From NCBI GenBank assembly GCA_964560765.1, contig CAZLMG010000035.1:1-44374 (forward strand): a stretch of 44,374 nucleotides of DNA. The letters run 5' to 3'. Of this stretch, positions 6,204 through 14,881 are shown piece after piece (within the stretch, counting starts at the first letter, position 1; every line of letters starts with the position of its first letter). This stretch comes from CAZLMG01 sp964560765. Lineage in GTDB: Bacteria; Bdellovibrionota_B; Oligoflexia; Oligoflexales; CAZLMG01. A program made the position numbers and the translations under genes. The notes beneath the pieces were generated by a model. It was not told the origin of the DNA. It did not search any database and saw only the letters and a list, made by a program, of their open reading frames with translations.

Positions 6204-9200
6204 CGCCTGCTTAGCGATGGTCGGCGCGTGCCCATGGTCAGCTCGAGCGCAAGGAGCTGCTGACGCGACCGGCTCGGCAGCTTCTGGCGCGAATACCGCG
6301 CTGTCCGATGCTGAACAAGAAGCCGGTCCAGAACCCCGATCCGATGAGGCCGCGGATACACCCACCGAAGGGGACGAAGACTCGTACATGCCGGTGCCAT
6401 TATCGGCAAGTCAGCAGATGTTCTTCGATGCTAGGACCACGGGCTTCACTCGTGATGGTAAGCAGCAAGTTTTTCGTGGTGATGTCGTGGCCATCGGTTC
6501 TGGTGCCATCATTACTGCCGACGAAATTTTAATGGATCAAGGCTCCCAACGCCTCGTGGCCTCCGGCCATGTCATCTTGCTGACAGAGTCGCAGGTATTC
6601 ACCGGTAGCTCCGTTGAGTTCAATTTGGACTCTGGTGATTTTAAGATGGTCGAGGCGCGCATGGTGTCCAACGATGCTGCCGAGGCCAGAAGTATCAGTC
6701 GCAAGATTTTGGGTTTTACCGCCGAGGAAATGGAATTCGAGCAGAAGCGGACGGTACGTCTGGGCCAGATCGAGGCGGCGAAGTCGGGCTTGCGTGACCA
6801 GTTCCGGCGCGAACGCAAGAGCGGTGAGAATCCATCAGACCAGCTTGTAGATCAATATGCACTTCTGCTTGAGCGCGAGTCGCTGACCAAGGGGCAAGAG
6901 AATCCAATTTTTGCGGGTATGGTTGCCAGTCGGCGCAAAGTGTATCAAAGCCGTCGTCAATATTGGGAGAGAGGACGACGTCAGGCGCGCGCATCCGGAA
7001 TGGCGATGCGGACGACGGCGTACTTTCGGCTCGAAGGTAAATCGCTAGTTCGTCAAAACGATAACGATTACAGCGCTGAAGATGCTGTGTGGTCGCCTTG
7101 TTATTGCGAAGAGGATGAGACACCGGCATGGGGATTTCGCGCGCGCTCCGTAAAGGCGCAGGTCGGTGGCTATGCAGATATGCAGCATCCGGTTCTTGAA
7201 ATAAAGGGCATCCCGGTATTGTATCTGCCCTATCTCAAGCTCCCCATCAAGTCAGAGCGGCAGTCTGGCTTTTTGATGCCGGTTTTTGTGCAAGAGTCGC
7301 GTTCAGGGTCCATCTACTCGCAGCCTGTTTACTTTGTATTGGGTGAAAACAAAGACGCCACGATTACGACGGATCTCAGCGAGAATCGGGGCACCAAAGC
7401 CGGAGTGGAATACCGTCATAAGCTGCGCAGGTTTTCCGGATGGACACTGAAGTTGGAGTCTATTCGCGATCGGATATGGCTCAACGATCGGGCTGTTCGC
7501 GCTGATATCGTGGCAGCGCAAACGCAGAGTTGCGACGAGCTTCCGATCGATGAACAGTCTGCGTGCGTCGAGGCGAATCAGCGCCTCTCCGATCGACTCG
7601 GCGTGCCCAATAATACCTGGCGTGGGTCACAGACTTGGCGCGGCATGTCTTTTCTTGCCAATCGTTGGTCCTTGGTCAGTCATGGTCAATTGTATTCTGA
7701 CCATCGATATGTCGAAGAGCTACTTTTGCCCGATGCTTTCAAAGACACCTTTGAAATTGGCCATCGCGCGACCTATTTTTCGACGGCGAAAGCGCAAGTT
7801 CACGCCGACTATTCGGACTTCTATGCAGGAGTTAGCACCAAGTATGCTGACAATGTGACCATGGACCACCGCTTTGGCGGATATCAGTTGCCGGCGGTGT
7901 TCGGCCTGCAGTCTCGGCTATTTTCCTTGTTGCCCGACTCATGGGGGACAGCAGTCTATGGCTCCGCTCGCGCCGACCATTTTCAGATCAAGCGCGTCGC
8001 AGAGTCGCCGGAAGTAGCTGGCCTAGAGGCGAACGTCCGAGATTTGGATTTGGGAAATGGCGCATGGCAGCGAGCGCGGCTCGATTTGACGTCGCCTGTG
8101 GTTACCGAAGGTGTGGTTAAGGTCGACGTGTTTGCCAATGGCGAAGCTCGTCGAGTGGAGCATGCCGCTCTCAGTCAGCCAGAGAGCCGATTGCTATCAT
8201 CGCAATTGGGTTTGACCTTGAATCTGCCGATCGATGGCGAAATGCCATTGCCGCGACTATTTCAAACAAAAGCTGAATCTGCAGACATGGAGGAGCAGCG
8301 CCATCTCCATCACATTATGAACTGGGCGCTGACATTTTCGGTGCGTCCATCAGTCCAGCGTCGTGGTCCTTACGCTCAACTGCTGACCACGGATGTAGAC
8401 CAGGATGGAATTCTTGAAGAGAGTGGGCCGTTTACTTACTTTGTTTCAGATCGGGCCGAAGTGGTGAGTGGCGACCGATTGGAAGACGCCGTCAGCGACG
8501 AGCAAATCATGCGTCCGCATCAGCGTTTGACGCTTTCGACGGGACATCGATGGCAGTCTTTCAGTCGCGGCTGGTTGATTCAACCGTCCGTACCTCGCCC
8601 TTCTACCGAATCGGCGAAGTTGCAGGAGCGAGAAACCCTCTTGGAAAGGGCGCGGCGTGAGCTTCTATATAGTCTTGACCAGCCGGTGACCAGTTTGGAC
8701 GATTTGGTTACAGACACAAGTAAGGGGCCTGTATGGCATGTGAATCGCTTTGCGTTGCAAAGCTATGATCCGCAGGAGCACGTCAACCTGTCGGCTGCCA
8801 TCAGCTACGACTTTCTATTGGCGGATGAACGCACCAAGCAAGAGGCAGCTGGCATTCCAGAAGGCATGCGGGTCAAACCTTGGAGTGATCCGACGGTGAA
8901 GATGGGGATAACCGCTGCCGGCTTTTATCTCAATGGTGTGGGTTCTTATGACTTGTACGCGACGCGCTGGACCAGTAATGATTTTGGCCTGAGTTTGCCA
9001 ACATTCTTGCAGACGACTGTCGGGCTAAGCTATGAAATCGATAATCGTGCGGTGGCTCAGGTCGATGGTTCGAGCATCTACCGTCGTACCATCGAAAGGG
9101 CCATTCGCATTGGCACGTCGATCATCCCTAACTTTCGTTTGGATTTAGATCTGCGCGATCGGCTGCAGGAGGCCGGTGATCCAACTTACCAGTCAAGATT

Positions 9201-9393
9201 CAATGTGCGATATATGTCGCCGTCTCGTTGCTGGCAGTTAGACTTTGTTCGCACGAAAGCTTTTGGCTTGGATGAGCGTCAAGCTCGTTATTTGCTGCAG
9301 CTAACGGTATTGTTCATGGGGCAGGCACGGGCATTACCGGATATGCACCGACCGTTCATTCGCCGAATTCCAGGCGATCGAGAAGAGATCTAG
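6151..9393 (+). CDS. lptD: LPS-assembly protein LptD (outer-membrane LPS translocon)
   Basis: A 1080-residue outer-membrane protein, longer than E. coli LptD. From ATG 6151 it has a signal peptide ending near ARAQ-GA. An acidic linker follows, then the periplasmic LptA-like (OstA) domain at about residues 90-200 (QVFRGDVVAIGSGAIITADE, VASGHVILL). The LptD-specific segment CYCEEDETPAWGFRA and VLYLPYLKLPIKSERQSGFLMP comes next, then a long beta-barrel. The paired Cys in CYC and the C-terminal Cys in SPSRCWQLDF could form the interdomain disulfide needed for assembly in known LptD. Starts upstream of 6151 in this frame lack a fitting signal peptide. It overlaps folC by 53 bases and converges with lptE, sharing a CTAG at the stops. 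Confidence 0.94.
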   Translation: MTRPQRGGCWVANLALVSACLAMVGACPWSARAQGAADATGSAASGANTALSDAEQEAGPEPRSDEAADTPTEGDEDSYMPVPLSASQQMFFDARTTGFTRDGKQQVFRGDVVAIGSGAIITADEILMDQGSQRLVASGHVILLTESQVFTGSSVEFNLDSGDFKMVEARMVSNDAAEARSISRKILGFTAEEMEFEQKRTVRLGQIEAAKSGLRDQFRRERKSGENPSDQLVDQYALLLERESLTKGQENPIFAGMVASRRKVYQSRRQYWERGRRQARASGMAMRTTAYFRLEGKSLVRQNDNDYSAEDAVWSPCYCEEDETPAWGFRARSVKAQVGGYADMQHPVLEIKGIPVLYLPYLKLPIKSERQSGFLMPVFVQESRSGSIYSQPVYFVLGENKDATITTDLSENRGTKAGVEYRHKLRRFSGWTLKLESIRDRIWLNDRAVRADIVAAQTQSCDELPIDEQSACVEANQRLSDRLGVPNNTWRGSQTWRGMSFLANRWSLVSHGQLYSDHRYVEELLLPDAFKDTFEIGHRATYFSTAKAQVHADYSDFYAGVSTKYADNVTMDHRFGGYQLPAVFGLQSRLFSLLPDSWGTAVYGSARADHFQIKRVAESPEVAGLEANVRDLDLGNGAWQRARLDLTSPVVTEGVVKVDVFANGEARRVEHAALSQPESRLLSSQLGLTLNLPIDGEMPLPRLFQTKAESADMEEQRHLHHIMNWALTFSVRPSVQRRGPYAQLLTTDVDQDGILEESGPFTYFVSDRAEVVSGDRLEDAVSDEQIMRPHQRLTLSTGHRWQSFSRGWLIQPSVPRPSTESAKLQERETLLERARRELLYSLDQPVTSLDDLVTDTSKGPVWHVNRFALQSYDPQEHVNLSAAISYDFLLADERTKQEAAGIPEGMRVKPWSDPTVKMGITAAGFYLNGVGSYDLYATRWTSNDFGLSLPTFLQTTVGLSYEIDNRAVAQVDGSSIYRRTIERAIRIGTSIIPNFRLDLDLRDRLQEAGDPTYQSRFNVRYMSPSRCWQLDFVRTKAFGLDERQARYLLQLTVLFMGQARALPDMHRPFIRRIPGDREEI

Positions 9394-10025
9394 CGCCGCA
9401 CTAATAAATCTTCGACGACGGCATTGGCAATGCTCTGGGACATGAGTTCAAATTGGTGCCGCATGGCCTCTTCGTAGACGAGGTAGTAACCATCGGCGCG
9501 AAAGCCGGCGCGGGCCGACTTAAACTTGGCGCTGCGAGAATAACTTCGCGACATCAGCTTTTTGCGCGTCCTAAGGTCAATCACTTCCACTTGCACCCCT
9601 AAGTTGATGCGCTCTTGCGTCGTATGCTCGCCCGCGCGACGAATGTCGCGAAACTCACTGGGGTTAGCGCTCTCAGGATTCCTGGTATTAGGATCCTTGG
9701 TGATGGTCTCGACGGTAATGCTGCCAGTCGGGCCAACACCGGCTGTTGTTAGGTGCGTCAAAACGATGGCGTCGGCCTTATCGGCGGTGGTCAGGCGCAA
9801 ATGGCCGTCTCGAGCGATCGCCTTTTGTAGAGCGTCCCAGAGCAACTCGTGCGGTACCACCTCCTCGGAGGTATCATAGACGGCCTCGACGAATACAGAG
9901 CGCACGCCATCCGGTGCGCGCACATGCCGGTTGGTGAATCGATAGGCGCAACCTGGCGCAAGGAATAAGATCACGTTCACAGTCAGAAGCTTCTGGGCAA
10001 TGCGGAACGTTTCCATTACACTCAT
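9390..10025 (-). CDS. lptE: LptE-like outer-membrane lipoprotein, LptD partner
   Basis: A 211-residue lipoprotein. The signal peptide ends in the lipobox FLAPGC; the predicted lipidated residue is Cys26. The mature part starts YRFTNRHVRAPDGVRSVFVE and continues with the LptE pattern of a strand followed by an amphipathic helix (ELLWDALQKAIARDGHLRLT) and DKADAIVLTHLT. It ends with a helical region EEAMRHQFELMSQSIANAVV. LptE plugs the LptD barrel and binds LPS. Primary-sequence conservation in this family is low, so assignment rests on lipobox, length, topology and the adjacent lptD. Here the gene is convergent to lptD with stop codons overlapping by 4 bases, not in an operon with it. Start ATG 10025 has GAGG 10 bases upstream. 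Confidence 0.8.
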   Translation of the reverse strand: MSVMETFRIAQKLLTVNVILFLAPGCAYRFTNRHVRAPDGVRSVFVEAVYDTSEEVVPHELLWDALQKAIARDGHLRLTTADKADAIVLTHLTTAGVGPTGSITVETITKDPNTRNPESANPSEFRDIRRAGEHTTQERINLGVQVEVIDLRTRKKLMSRSYSRSAKFKSARAGFRADGYYLVYEEAMRHQFELMSQSIANAVVEDLLVRR

Positions 10026-10094
10026 CGACTAAGAGCCTCAAAAAACGATGGACACTATGGGCGCCATGACTTTGGAACTGCGGGGTTTTATATC

Positions 10095-10586
10095 ATGATT
10101 GACGACAAGTTACCAACGCGACCCGTGGTTACCTCGCGCCTTGCCGCTGATGCCCAAATGCAGCATTGGCTCGAGGTGAACCAGGTAAAGAATATCGAGG
10201 ATCAAGACGGGTCCACCTGGCAGCTGCGCGTCGATGTGCAGCAGCTGCCGGATCCAGGGGACTTGCATCGCCCCCTCTGGGAAATCACTTTGAGTTTAAG
10301 CACCGCGCTGACCGCAGCTGACTGCCTCGCAACAGATGTGTTGAGTCTGGACGAGGATTCTCGTCTGGTTGAAATGCTAGGCAACGCAGCTGTTCCCCTG
10401 TCGATGCGGCCGATCAGGATGTCCGCTCATGATATCGACGAGGCCAGGAATGGCTTCGTGGCCGCGCTTGAACGGCTGAAGCGGGATTTTCCGGCGACGA
10501 ACCTTCGGGAAATCAAGCGCCGCATTTTGTCCGCATGGATCGAGAATCGTTGCCTCTTCGGCAACGAAGGCATCCGCCCAGAGTAA
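10095..10586 (+). CDS. Hypothetical soluble protein, unrecognised family
   Basis: A 163-residue protein with no signal peptide and no membrane segment. It has an alternating beta-like N-terminal half (TWQLRVDVQQLPD, LWEITLSLSTAL) and a helical C-terminal half ending AWIENRCLFGNEGI. The composition is balanced and acidic/basic residues alternate as in a normal cytoplasmic protein. ATG 10095 follows a GGGG Shine-Dalgarno-like run and TATATC, and the gene is divergent from lptE with 69 bases between them. I do not recognise the family and suggest no function. Confidence 0.7.
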   Translation: MIDDKLPTRPVVTSRLAADAQMQHWLEVNQVKNIEDQDGSTWQLRVDVQQLPDPGDLHRPLWEITLSLSTALTAADCLATDVLSLDEDSRLVEMLGNAAVPLSMRPIRMSAHDIDEARNGFVAALERLKRDFPATNLREIKRRILSAWIENRCLFGNEGIRPE

Positions 10587-10602
10587 GCCTCGGGAAAAGC
10601 AA

Positions 10603-10632
10603 TTGACTCGGGTGGCTAAACTGAACTAAACA
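10603..10632 (+). promoter_or_regulatory. Possible sigma-70 promoter for the STAS-like gene
   Basis: TTGACT at 10603-10608 and TAAACA at 10627-10632 are separated by 18 bases, giving a predicted start about 60 bases before the TTG codon at 10700. The -10 is weak, so this is a tentative call. Confidence 0.35.
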
Positions 10633-10699
10633 CCGCAGGATCTGATTTTTGTGTTTATTTTCCTGAAGTCTAGAGCCTTTAGCTTGAGGGAGGCGAGGG

Positions 10700-11182
10700 T
10701 TGATTGAGTTAGTCCCAGTAAAAATTGATGAAGCCGTTGTTCTGAACGTGTCGAAATATTGCGCCAGTGGTCGAACAGACTGCCGTACTTGTAGCGATAT
10801 TGGTGTTGCCGTGCATAACTGGTTGATCTCCAGTGAGTTGGGCTACGTCATCATCGATCTCATGGACGAAAAGGACATTTGCCCGACGTTCCTTATAGAA
10901 CTCATTCAGCTGCGCAAACGCCTTAGGATTCCGTTCCTGTTTGCCGGCGTCGTTGAAAAGCCACGTCGAGTGCTGGACGAGCACAACTTCACCATTACCG
11001 CTTATCCGGTATTCATTACGCCCGAAGATGCGATCGATTTCATGCGTGAGAATCATGCGCCTTTATTGCAAGGCACCGAAATGAATATGGTTCGTTTGGG
11101 TGAGCCGTTGCAGGTAGCTCGACCTCGCCTTGGCTTGCGGGGAGAGTTGGAAGTGGATGGGGAAGCGGAAGTCGAAGATTAA
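10700..11182 (+). CDS. STAS-like (anti-sigma-factor-antagonist-type) protein
   Basis: A 160-residue soluble protein starting at TTG 10700, with GGGAGG about 7-12 bases upstream and no nearby ATG. Residues 45-115 follow an alternating strand-helix pattern resembling a STAS domain: YVIIDLMDEKDICPTFLIEL, a helix with LRKRLRIPFLFAG, and a strand-like YPVFITPEDAIDFM. The Ser usually phosphorylated in SpoIIAA-type STAS proteins is replaced here by Cys/Pro (DICPTF), so switching by phosphorylation is doubtful. An N-terminal Cys cluster (CRTC) and an acidic tail (DGEAEVED) are distinctive. A strong terminator follows, so this is a single-gene unit. Assignment to STAS is moderate. Confidence 0.65.
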   Translation: MIELVPVKIDEAVVLNVSKYCASGRTDCRTCSDIGVAVHNWLISSELGYVIIDLMDEKDICPTFLIELIQLRKRLRIPFLFAGVVEKPRRVLDEHNFTITAYPVFITPEDAIDFMRENHAPLLQGTEMNMVRLGEPLQVARPRLGLRGELEVDGEAEVED

Positions 11183-11207
11183 TTATTCGAGTTTGTGAGC
11201 TTTTCTC

Positions 11208-11249
11208 AGCCCTGGCCGGCAGCTTTTGGTTGCCGGCCAGGGCTTTTTT
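11208..11249 (+). terminator. Strong intrinsic terminator
   Basis: A perfect 14-bp GC-rich stem, AGCCCTGGCCGGCA and TGCCGGCCAGGGCT, encloses a 9-base loop and runs directly into six T residues (11244-11249). It closes the transcript of the STAS-like gene. Confidence 0.92.
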
Positions 11250-11437
11250 ATGCCCGGAAGTCTTACGGTTCCAAGAAAAAATCATAGTAATTACAAACAT
11301 TTCATAAAAATCTTAAAATTTGTATTGATTTGTTAGTTTGGTTGTAATAAAAATAACTCGCTCTGAATTTGTTTTTAAAAAATTGGTCACTGAACCAGAC
11401 CAAGAGCACACAACTAATCCTGCTCAGAGGAGGCCTT

Positions 11438-12877
11438 ATGAACGTCTTCAACCGAATCGTGATGATTTCGGCCATGACCAGCTTAGCCATCGGCTGTGGC
11501 AAAAAGGACGATGACTCATCGTCTACCAGCAAGACCCCGAACGTAGCGATCACGGGTAGCGCAGTACAGAACGGCGTGGCCATGCTGACCTACAAGTCCA
11601 ATATCGATGGCGCTTCTTACGAGTGTAAGATCGACAGCGGTGTGACCCAGGCAACTTGGCAGAGCTGCGATGCTTCTGGCATGCAGATCCCAGTTTCGTC
11701 TGGTCAGCAAATGATCTTCAGCGTTCGTGCCAAGAATGGCGACAAGCTAAGCCAGGTCGCCACCACGGTGATCAATGGTACAGGATCAGGCGCTCAAGGC
11801 AGTCAACTGCAGGCGGTCATCGCTGAGAAGGCGAATCCACAACAGGCCCTGCAGCAAGATGGTTCCGTGCAGATTACCTTTGCCCTTATTGATGGCAGCC
11901 AGGGCGCTACGTTCGAGTGTCGCGTCGGCCGCGAAGGTCAGTTTGCCAGCTGTTCGTCGCCACTGCGCGTTGAGCGTGAACAGAGCGGTGGGATTCCTGA
12001 CGTGACGGTGCGTCCGATCGTCAACGGTCAATACGGCGTGGAAGACACGATCAGCTTTGCTTCCCTAGTTGGTGGCAATGGTCAAGCGCTGCAAATGGTG
12101 GGCAGCATTCCCTTGTTGATCGGCAACAACTATAACTTTGTTGTTCCGGAAGGCATGCACGTTACGGAATACGCAACGACGAAGACTCTGAACCGCGGCT
12201 TGATGTCATATCGCATTATGCCCGAGTCGGATCCACTTTATGTTGGTAACACCCGCTGCGATCAAAGCTTTGACCGAATTATTCCAGCCATGTCGCCAAG
12301 CGGTCAGCCGATGCAATACTGTCACTCGACGCCGCCGAGCGATGAAATGTTCAAGTTTATGACTGATCACCGCTGGGCGAACAATCACTTGTCGGTTGCA
12401 ACCGACATCGACCGGGTAGCAGCTGATCGCAACAACTATGAAATGATGATGATGAACGTGTTTGACTCGGATCCGGAATTTGTTCGCTCCAAGACGCGCT
12501 TTTGGGACCTTTGTCACAACGCTGTAGGCGGTCGTATCGATGTTGTACGCCACGTGACTCTGATGCGGAACTTCTGGGGTGAGCGAGTACGCGCCGATTT
12601 CTGGATGTGCACGGCGATCTTGTCGAACCCAGTGCCGAATGGTCTGCCTGAGTATGCCTATTACCGTGTCGGCACGTTCTTTATCACAGATCTGGACTTG
12701 CACCAGCAGCCAGTCGTTACGCTTCCGGACATGAACTGTGGCACCTGTACTTACCGCATGCCGCACCTACTGGAAGTTGTTTACGCTGCCCGTGCGAATA
12801 ACAGCAACGTAACCCCTGAGTTCTTTGCTCGCACAGCCATGCAACGATTCGAAATGAATCTCGCCCCGGCCCAGTAA
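11438..12877 (+). CDS. Lipoprotein with two Ig-like modules and a Cys-rich C-terminal domain
   Basis: A 479-residue predicted lipoprotein; the signal peptide ends in LAIGC with Cys20 lipidated, and the mature protein starts with an acidic Ser-rich linker. Two tandem modules (residues about 35-110 and 125-205) carry the bacterial Ig-like pattern: YECKIDSG then a second Cys about 15 residues on, and FECRVGREGQFASCSSPLRV. The rest (about 225-479) is a distinct globular domain with many Cys (CDQSF, QYCHST, LCHNAVGGR, WMCTA, CGTC) that probably form disulfides outside the cytoplasm. ATG 11438 has an excellent AGAGGAGG (11426-11433). I recognise no enzyme family for the C-terminal part. An AT-rich region at 11280-11390 upstream probably holds the promoter (TTGTAT, 17 bases, TGTAAT is one option). 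Confidence 0.82.
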   Translation: MNVFNRIVMISAMTSLAIGCGKKDDDSSSTSKTPNVAITGSAVQNGVAMLTYKSNIDGASYECKIDSGVTQATWQSCDASGMQIPVSSGQQMIFSVRAKNGDKLSQVATTVINGTGSGAQGSQLQAVIAEKANPQQALQQDGSVQITFALIDGSQGATFECRVGREGQFASCSSPLRVEREQSGGIPDVTVRPIVNGQYGVEDTISFASLVGGNGQALQMVGSIPLLIGNNYNFVVPEGMHVTEYATTKTLNRGLMSYRIMPESDPLYVGNTRCDQSFDRIIPAMSPSGQPMQYCHSTPPSDEMFKFMTDHRWANNHLSVATDIDRVAADRNNYEMMMMNVFDSDPEFVRSKTRFWDLCHNAVGGRIDVVRHVTLMRNFWGERVRADFWMCTAILSNPVPNGLPEYAYYRVGTFFITDLDLHQQPVVTLPDMNCGTCTYRMPHLLEVVYAARANNSNVTPEFFARTAMQRFEMNLAPAQ

Positions 12878-12888
12878 TGATCGAAGTT

Positions 12889-12918
12889 CTGTGAGAGGTC
12901 CAGTGGGGCCTCTCGCAG
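12889..12918 (+). terminator. Hairpin after the Ig-like lipoprotein
   Basis: CTGTGAGAGG and CCTCTCGCAG form a 10-bp stem (one G-U pair) about 12 bases after the stop codon. There is no T-run behind it, so it may stabilise the 3' end or assist Rho-dependent termination rather than being a classic terminator. Confidence 0.45.
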
Positions 12919-13019
12919 TGAAGCTCTGAGGGTCAGTACTTTACTCCAAGCCAATGTGTGAACGAGTGGGTGTTGACCGTCTGAGATTGGGATGTATTGT
13001 GTTGTTTGGTTCGTTGGTG

Positions 13020-13042
13020 CCCCGGATCTACGAGATTCGGGG
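13020..13042 (-). terminator. Hairpin downstream of the ABC exporter operon
   Basis: CCCCGGATCT, ACG, AGATTCGGGG forms a 10-bp stem with one G-T pairing and a 3-base loop, 46 bases beyond the stop of the minus-strand operon. It lacks a T-run on either strand. It is a candidate transcript end between two convergent units. Confidence 0.35.
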
Positions 13043-13087
13043 TCATTCCCAGAGGAAGCGCCAAAGAGCCGCGATGGGAAGTCCCTT

Positions 13088-14881
13088 TTAGCCCTGGTGG
13101 GACCCTGTCTGTTCGGTAGCAAGTGCATGATGTAGCCGCGCGTAAGCCCCATTCTTTGCCATCAAGGATCGATGATCCCCCAGTTCCACCACTTGTCCCC
13201 GCTCTAAAACTAAAATCTGATGACACTGCCGAATGGTGCTGAGCCGATGCGCGATGACGATCACTGTGCGGTCACGCAGAATCTTGCGGACGCCTTCCTG
13301 AATCATAGCTTCAGACTCGCTATCTACTGACGAAGTGGCCTCGTCCAAGATGACCACGACTGGGTTGCGGACCATGGCCCGCGCAAAAGCGATGAGTTGG
13401 CGCTGGCCATGCGATAAATTTGCTCCTTGCTCTTGCAAGACAAAGTCATAGCCCCCTGGAAGGCGCTGGATGAATCCATGCGCGCCTACAGTCTTTGCAG
13501 CAGCGGCGACCTGCTCGCGGGTGATGCCATCTTGACCAAGGCTGATATTAAAGGCGACGCTGCCCTCAAAGATCACGATATCCTGCGGGACAATGGCAAA
13601 GCGCTGGCGCAAATAGTCGCCATCGATATCGGTGACCTCGTGGCCATCAATAGCAACCGCTCCCTCATAGCCGGTGTATAGCTTGGTCAGCAATTTAACG
13701 ATGGTGGATTTGCCTGAGCCCGTGGCGCCGACGATGGCCATGGTGGTGCCAGCTGGGACCGTGAAGCTGACCTTTTGCAGCACCCAAGGCCTTTCGCCGG
13801 CCCCGGTGTAGCGGAAAGAGACATCCTGAAACTGCACAGCTCCCGCAAGATGTTCCGGTTGTTCGCGTCCTGGCATGATCTCTGTTTCCGCGAGCACGCC
13901 AAAGACGCGATCGATGGCGGTGAATGCGCCTTGCAGCATGGCGATCTTGTTGCCGAGCTGTTTGAGAGGTTCAAAGAGCTGCTGCACATATTGGACGAAA
14001 GCGACCATCACGCCGACGGTCAACAGCTCTTCGCCGGTAACGCCCTTGATCGCCACCCAAAGGATAATCCCGATGGTGATCGTGGCAATGCCATCAATGG
14101 TGGCAAACATAAAGGCGTCGAGTACAACGCTGCGCATCTGTGTATCCCGATAGTCTATGTTCAAGGCATCGTAACGCCGCGCTGCGGCCGATTGCGCCGT
14201 CAACACCTTAACCGTGCTGGCGCCATAGAGACACTCCTGCGTGTAGGCATTCAATGCGGCAATCTTGACGCGAGCTGCCAGCATGGCGCGCTTCAGAGCG
14301 TTGGAAAAGGCACTGACGATCTTGCCAACGAGGGGCAAGATCGCAAAAGTCGTCAGGGCTAGTCGCCAATCCAGAACAAACAGTCCAGCCAGACTGCCGA
14401 TCAGGACCGCCATATCGATGACAGAAGTCAGGACGCCTTGGTTCAGCGATTCACTGAGATTGTCAAAATCACTGGTGGCGCGAGTGACCAACGTGCCGCT
14501 AAGGGTGCGGTCATGAAAGCTGCAGGACAACCGCAGAATGTGCTCCATCAGCCGACGCCGCAGCAGCAAAATCATTCGATGCACAGCCACCGCAGCGCTT
14601 AGGCTTTGAGTGGTTCGCGCGATATACTCGGCAAGAGTCAGGGCCATAAAAATCAAGGAGCTGGTGATGATGACTTGTTGATTTTTCGCCGTAATCCCGG
14701 CGTCGATGGCATGCCGAATGATCAAAGGTAACGACATCTGTAGCAAGGAGATCACGGGTATGAGTAGCGCTGCAGCAATCATTAGCCGTCGATTGGGCCG
14801 CAAGTAGGGCCAAAGTTTGGAGAGGCCCAAAATATCGCGCCAAAGTGAGGCTCCGGCAGCTGCTTTAGGAGTGGCTGGCAT
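13088..14881 (-). CDS. ABC exporter half-transporter, subunit with the consensus Walker B (pair 1)
   Basis: A 597-residue type IV ABC exporter half: six transmembrane helices in residues 1-320, then a nucleotide-binding domain. The latter has Walker A GATGSGKST, Q-loop IVPQDIVIFEG, Walker B VVVILDEATSSVD with catalytic Glu, and the H-loop His in IVIAHRLST. Its signature is LSHGQ, not LSGGQ. The partner encoded just upstream has LSGGQ but Asp in place of the catalytic Glu. The two proteins therefore complement each other like known heterodimeric exporters (MdlAB/SmdAB, BmrCD, TM287/288), giving one active and one degenerate ATP site. ATG 14881 overlaps the partner gene by 17 bases and has AGAGG upstream. 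The substrate is unknown. Confidence 0.93.
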   Translation of the reverse strand: MPATPKAAAGASLWRDILGLSKLWPYLRPNRRLMIAAALLIPVISLLQMSLPLIIRHAIDAGITAKNQQVIITSSLIFMALTLAEYIARTTQSLSAAVAVHRMILLLRRRLMEHILRLSCSFHDRTLSGTLVTRATSDFDNLSESLNQGVLTSVIDMAVLIGSLAGLFVLDWRLALTTFAILPLVGKIVSAFSNALKRAMLAARVKIAALNAYTQECLYGASTVKVLTAQSAAARRYDALNIDYRDTQMRSVVLDAFMFATIDGIATITIGIILWVAIKGVTGEELLTVGVMVAFVQYVQQLFEPLKQLGNKIAMLQGAFTAIDRVFGVLAETEIMPGREQPEHLAGAVQFQDVSFRYTGAGERPWVLQKVSFTVPAGTTMAIVGATGSGKSTIVKLLTKLYTGYEGAVAIDGHEVTDIDGDYLRQRFAIVPQDIVIFEGSVAFNISLGQDGITREQVAAAAKTVGAHGFIQRLPGGYDFVLQEQGANLSHGQRQLIAFARAMVRNPVVVILDEATSSVDSESEAMIQEGVRKILRDRTVIVIAHRLSTIRQCHQILVLERGQVVELGDHRSLMAKNGAYARLHHALATEQTGSHQG

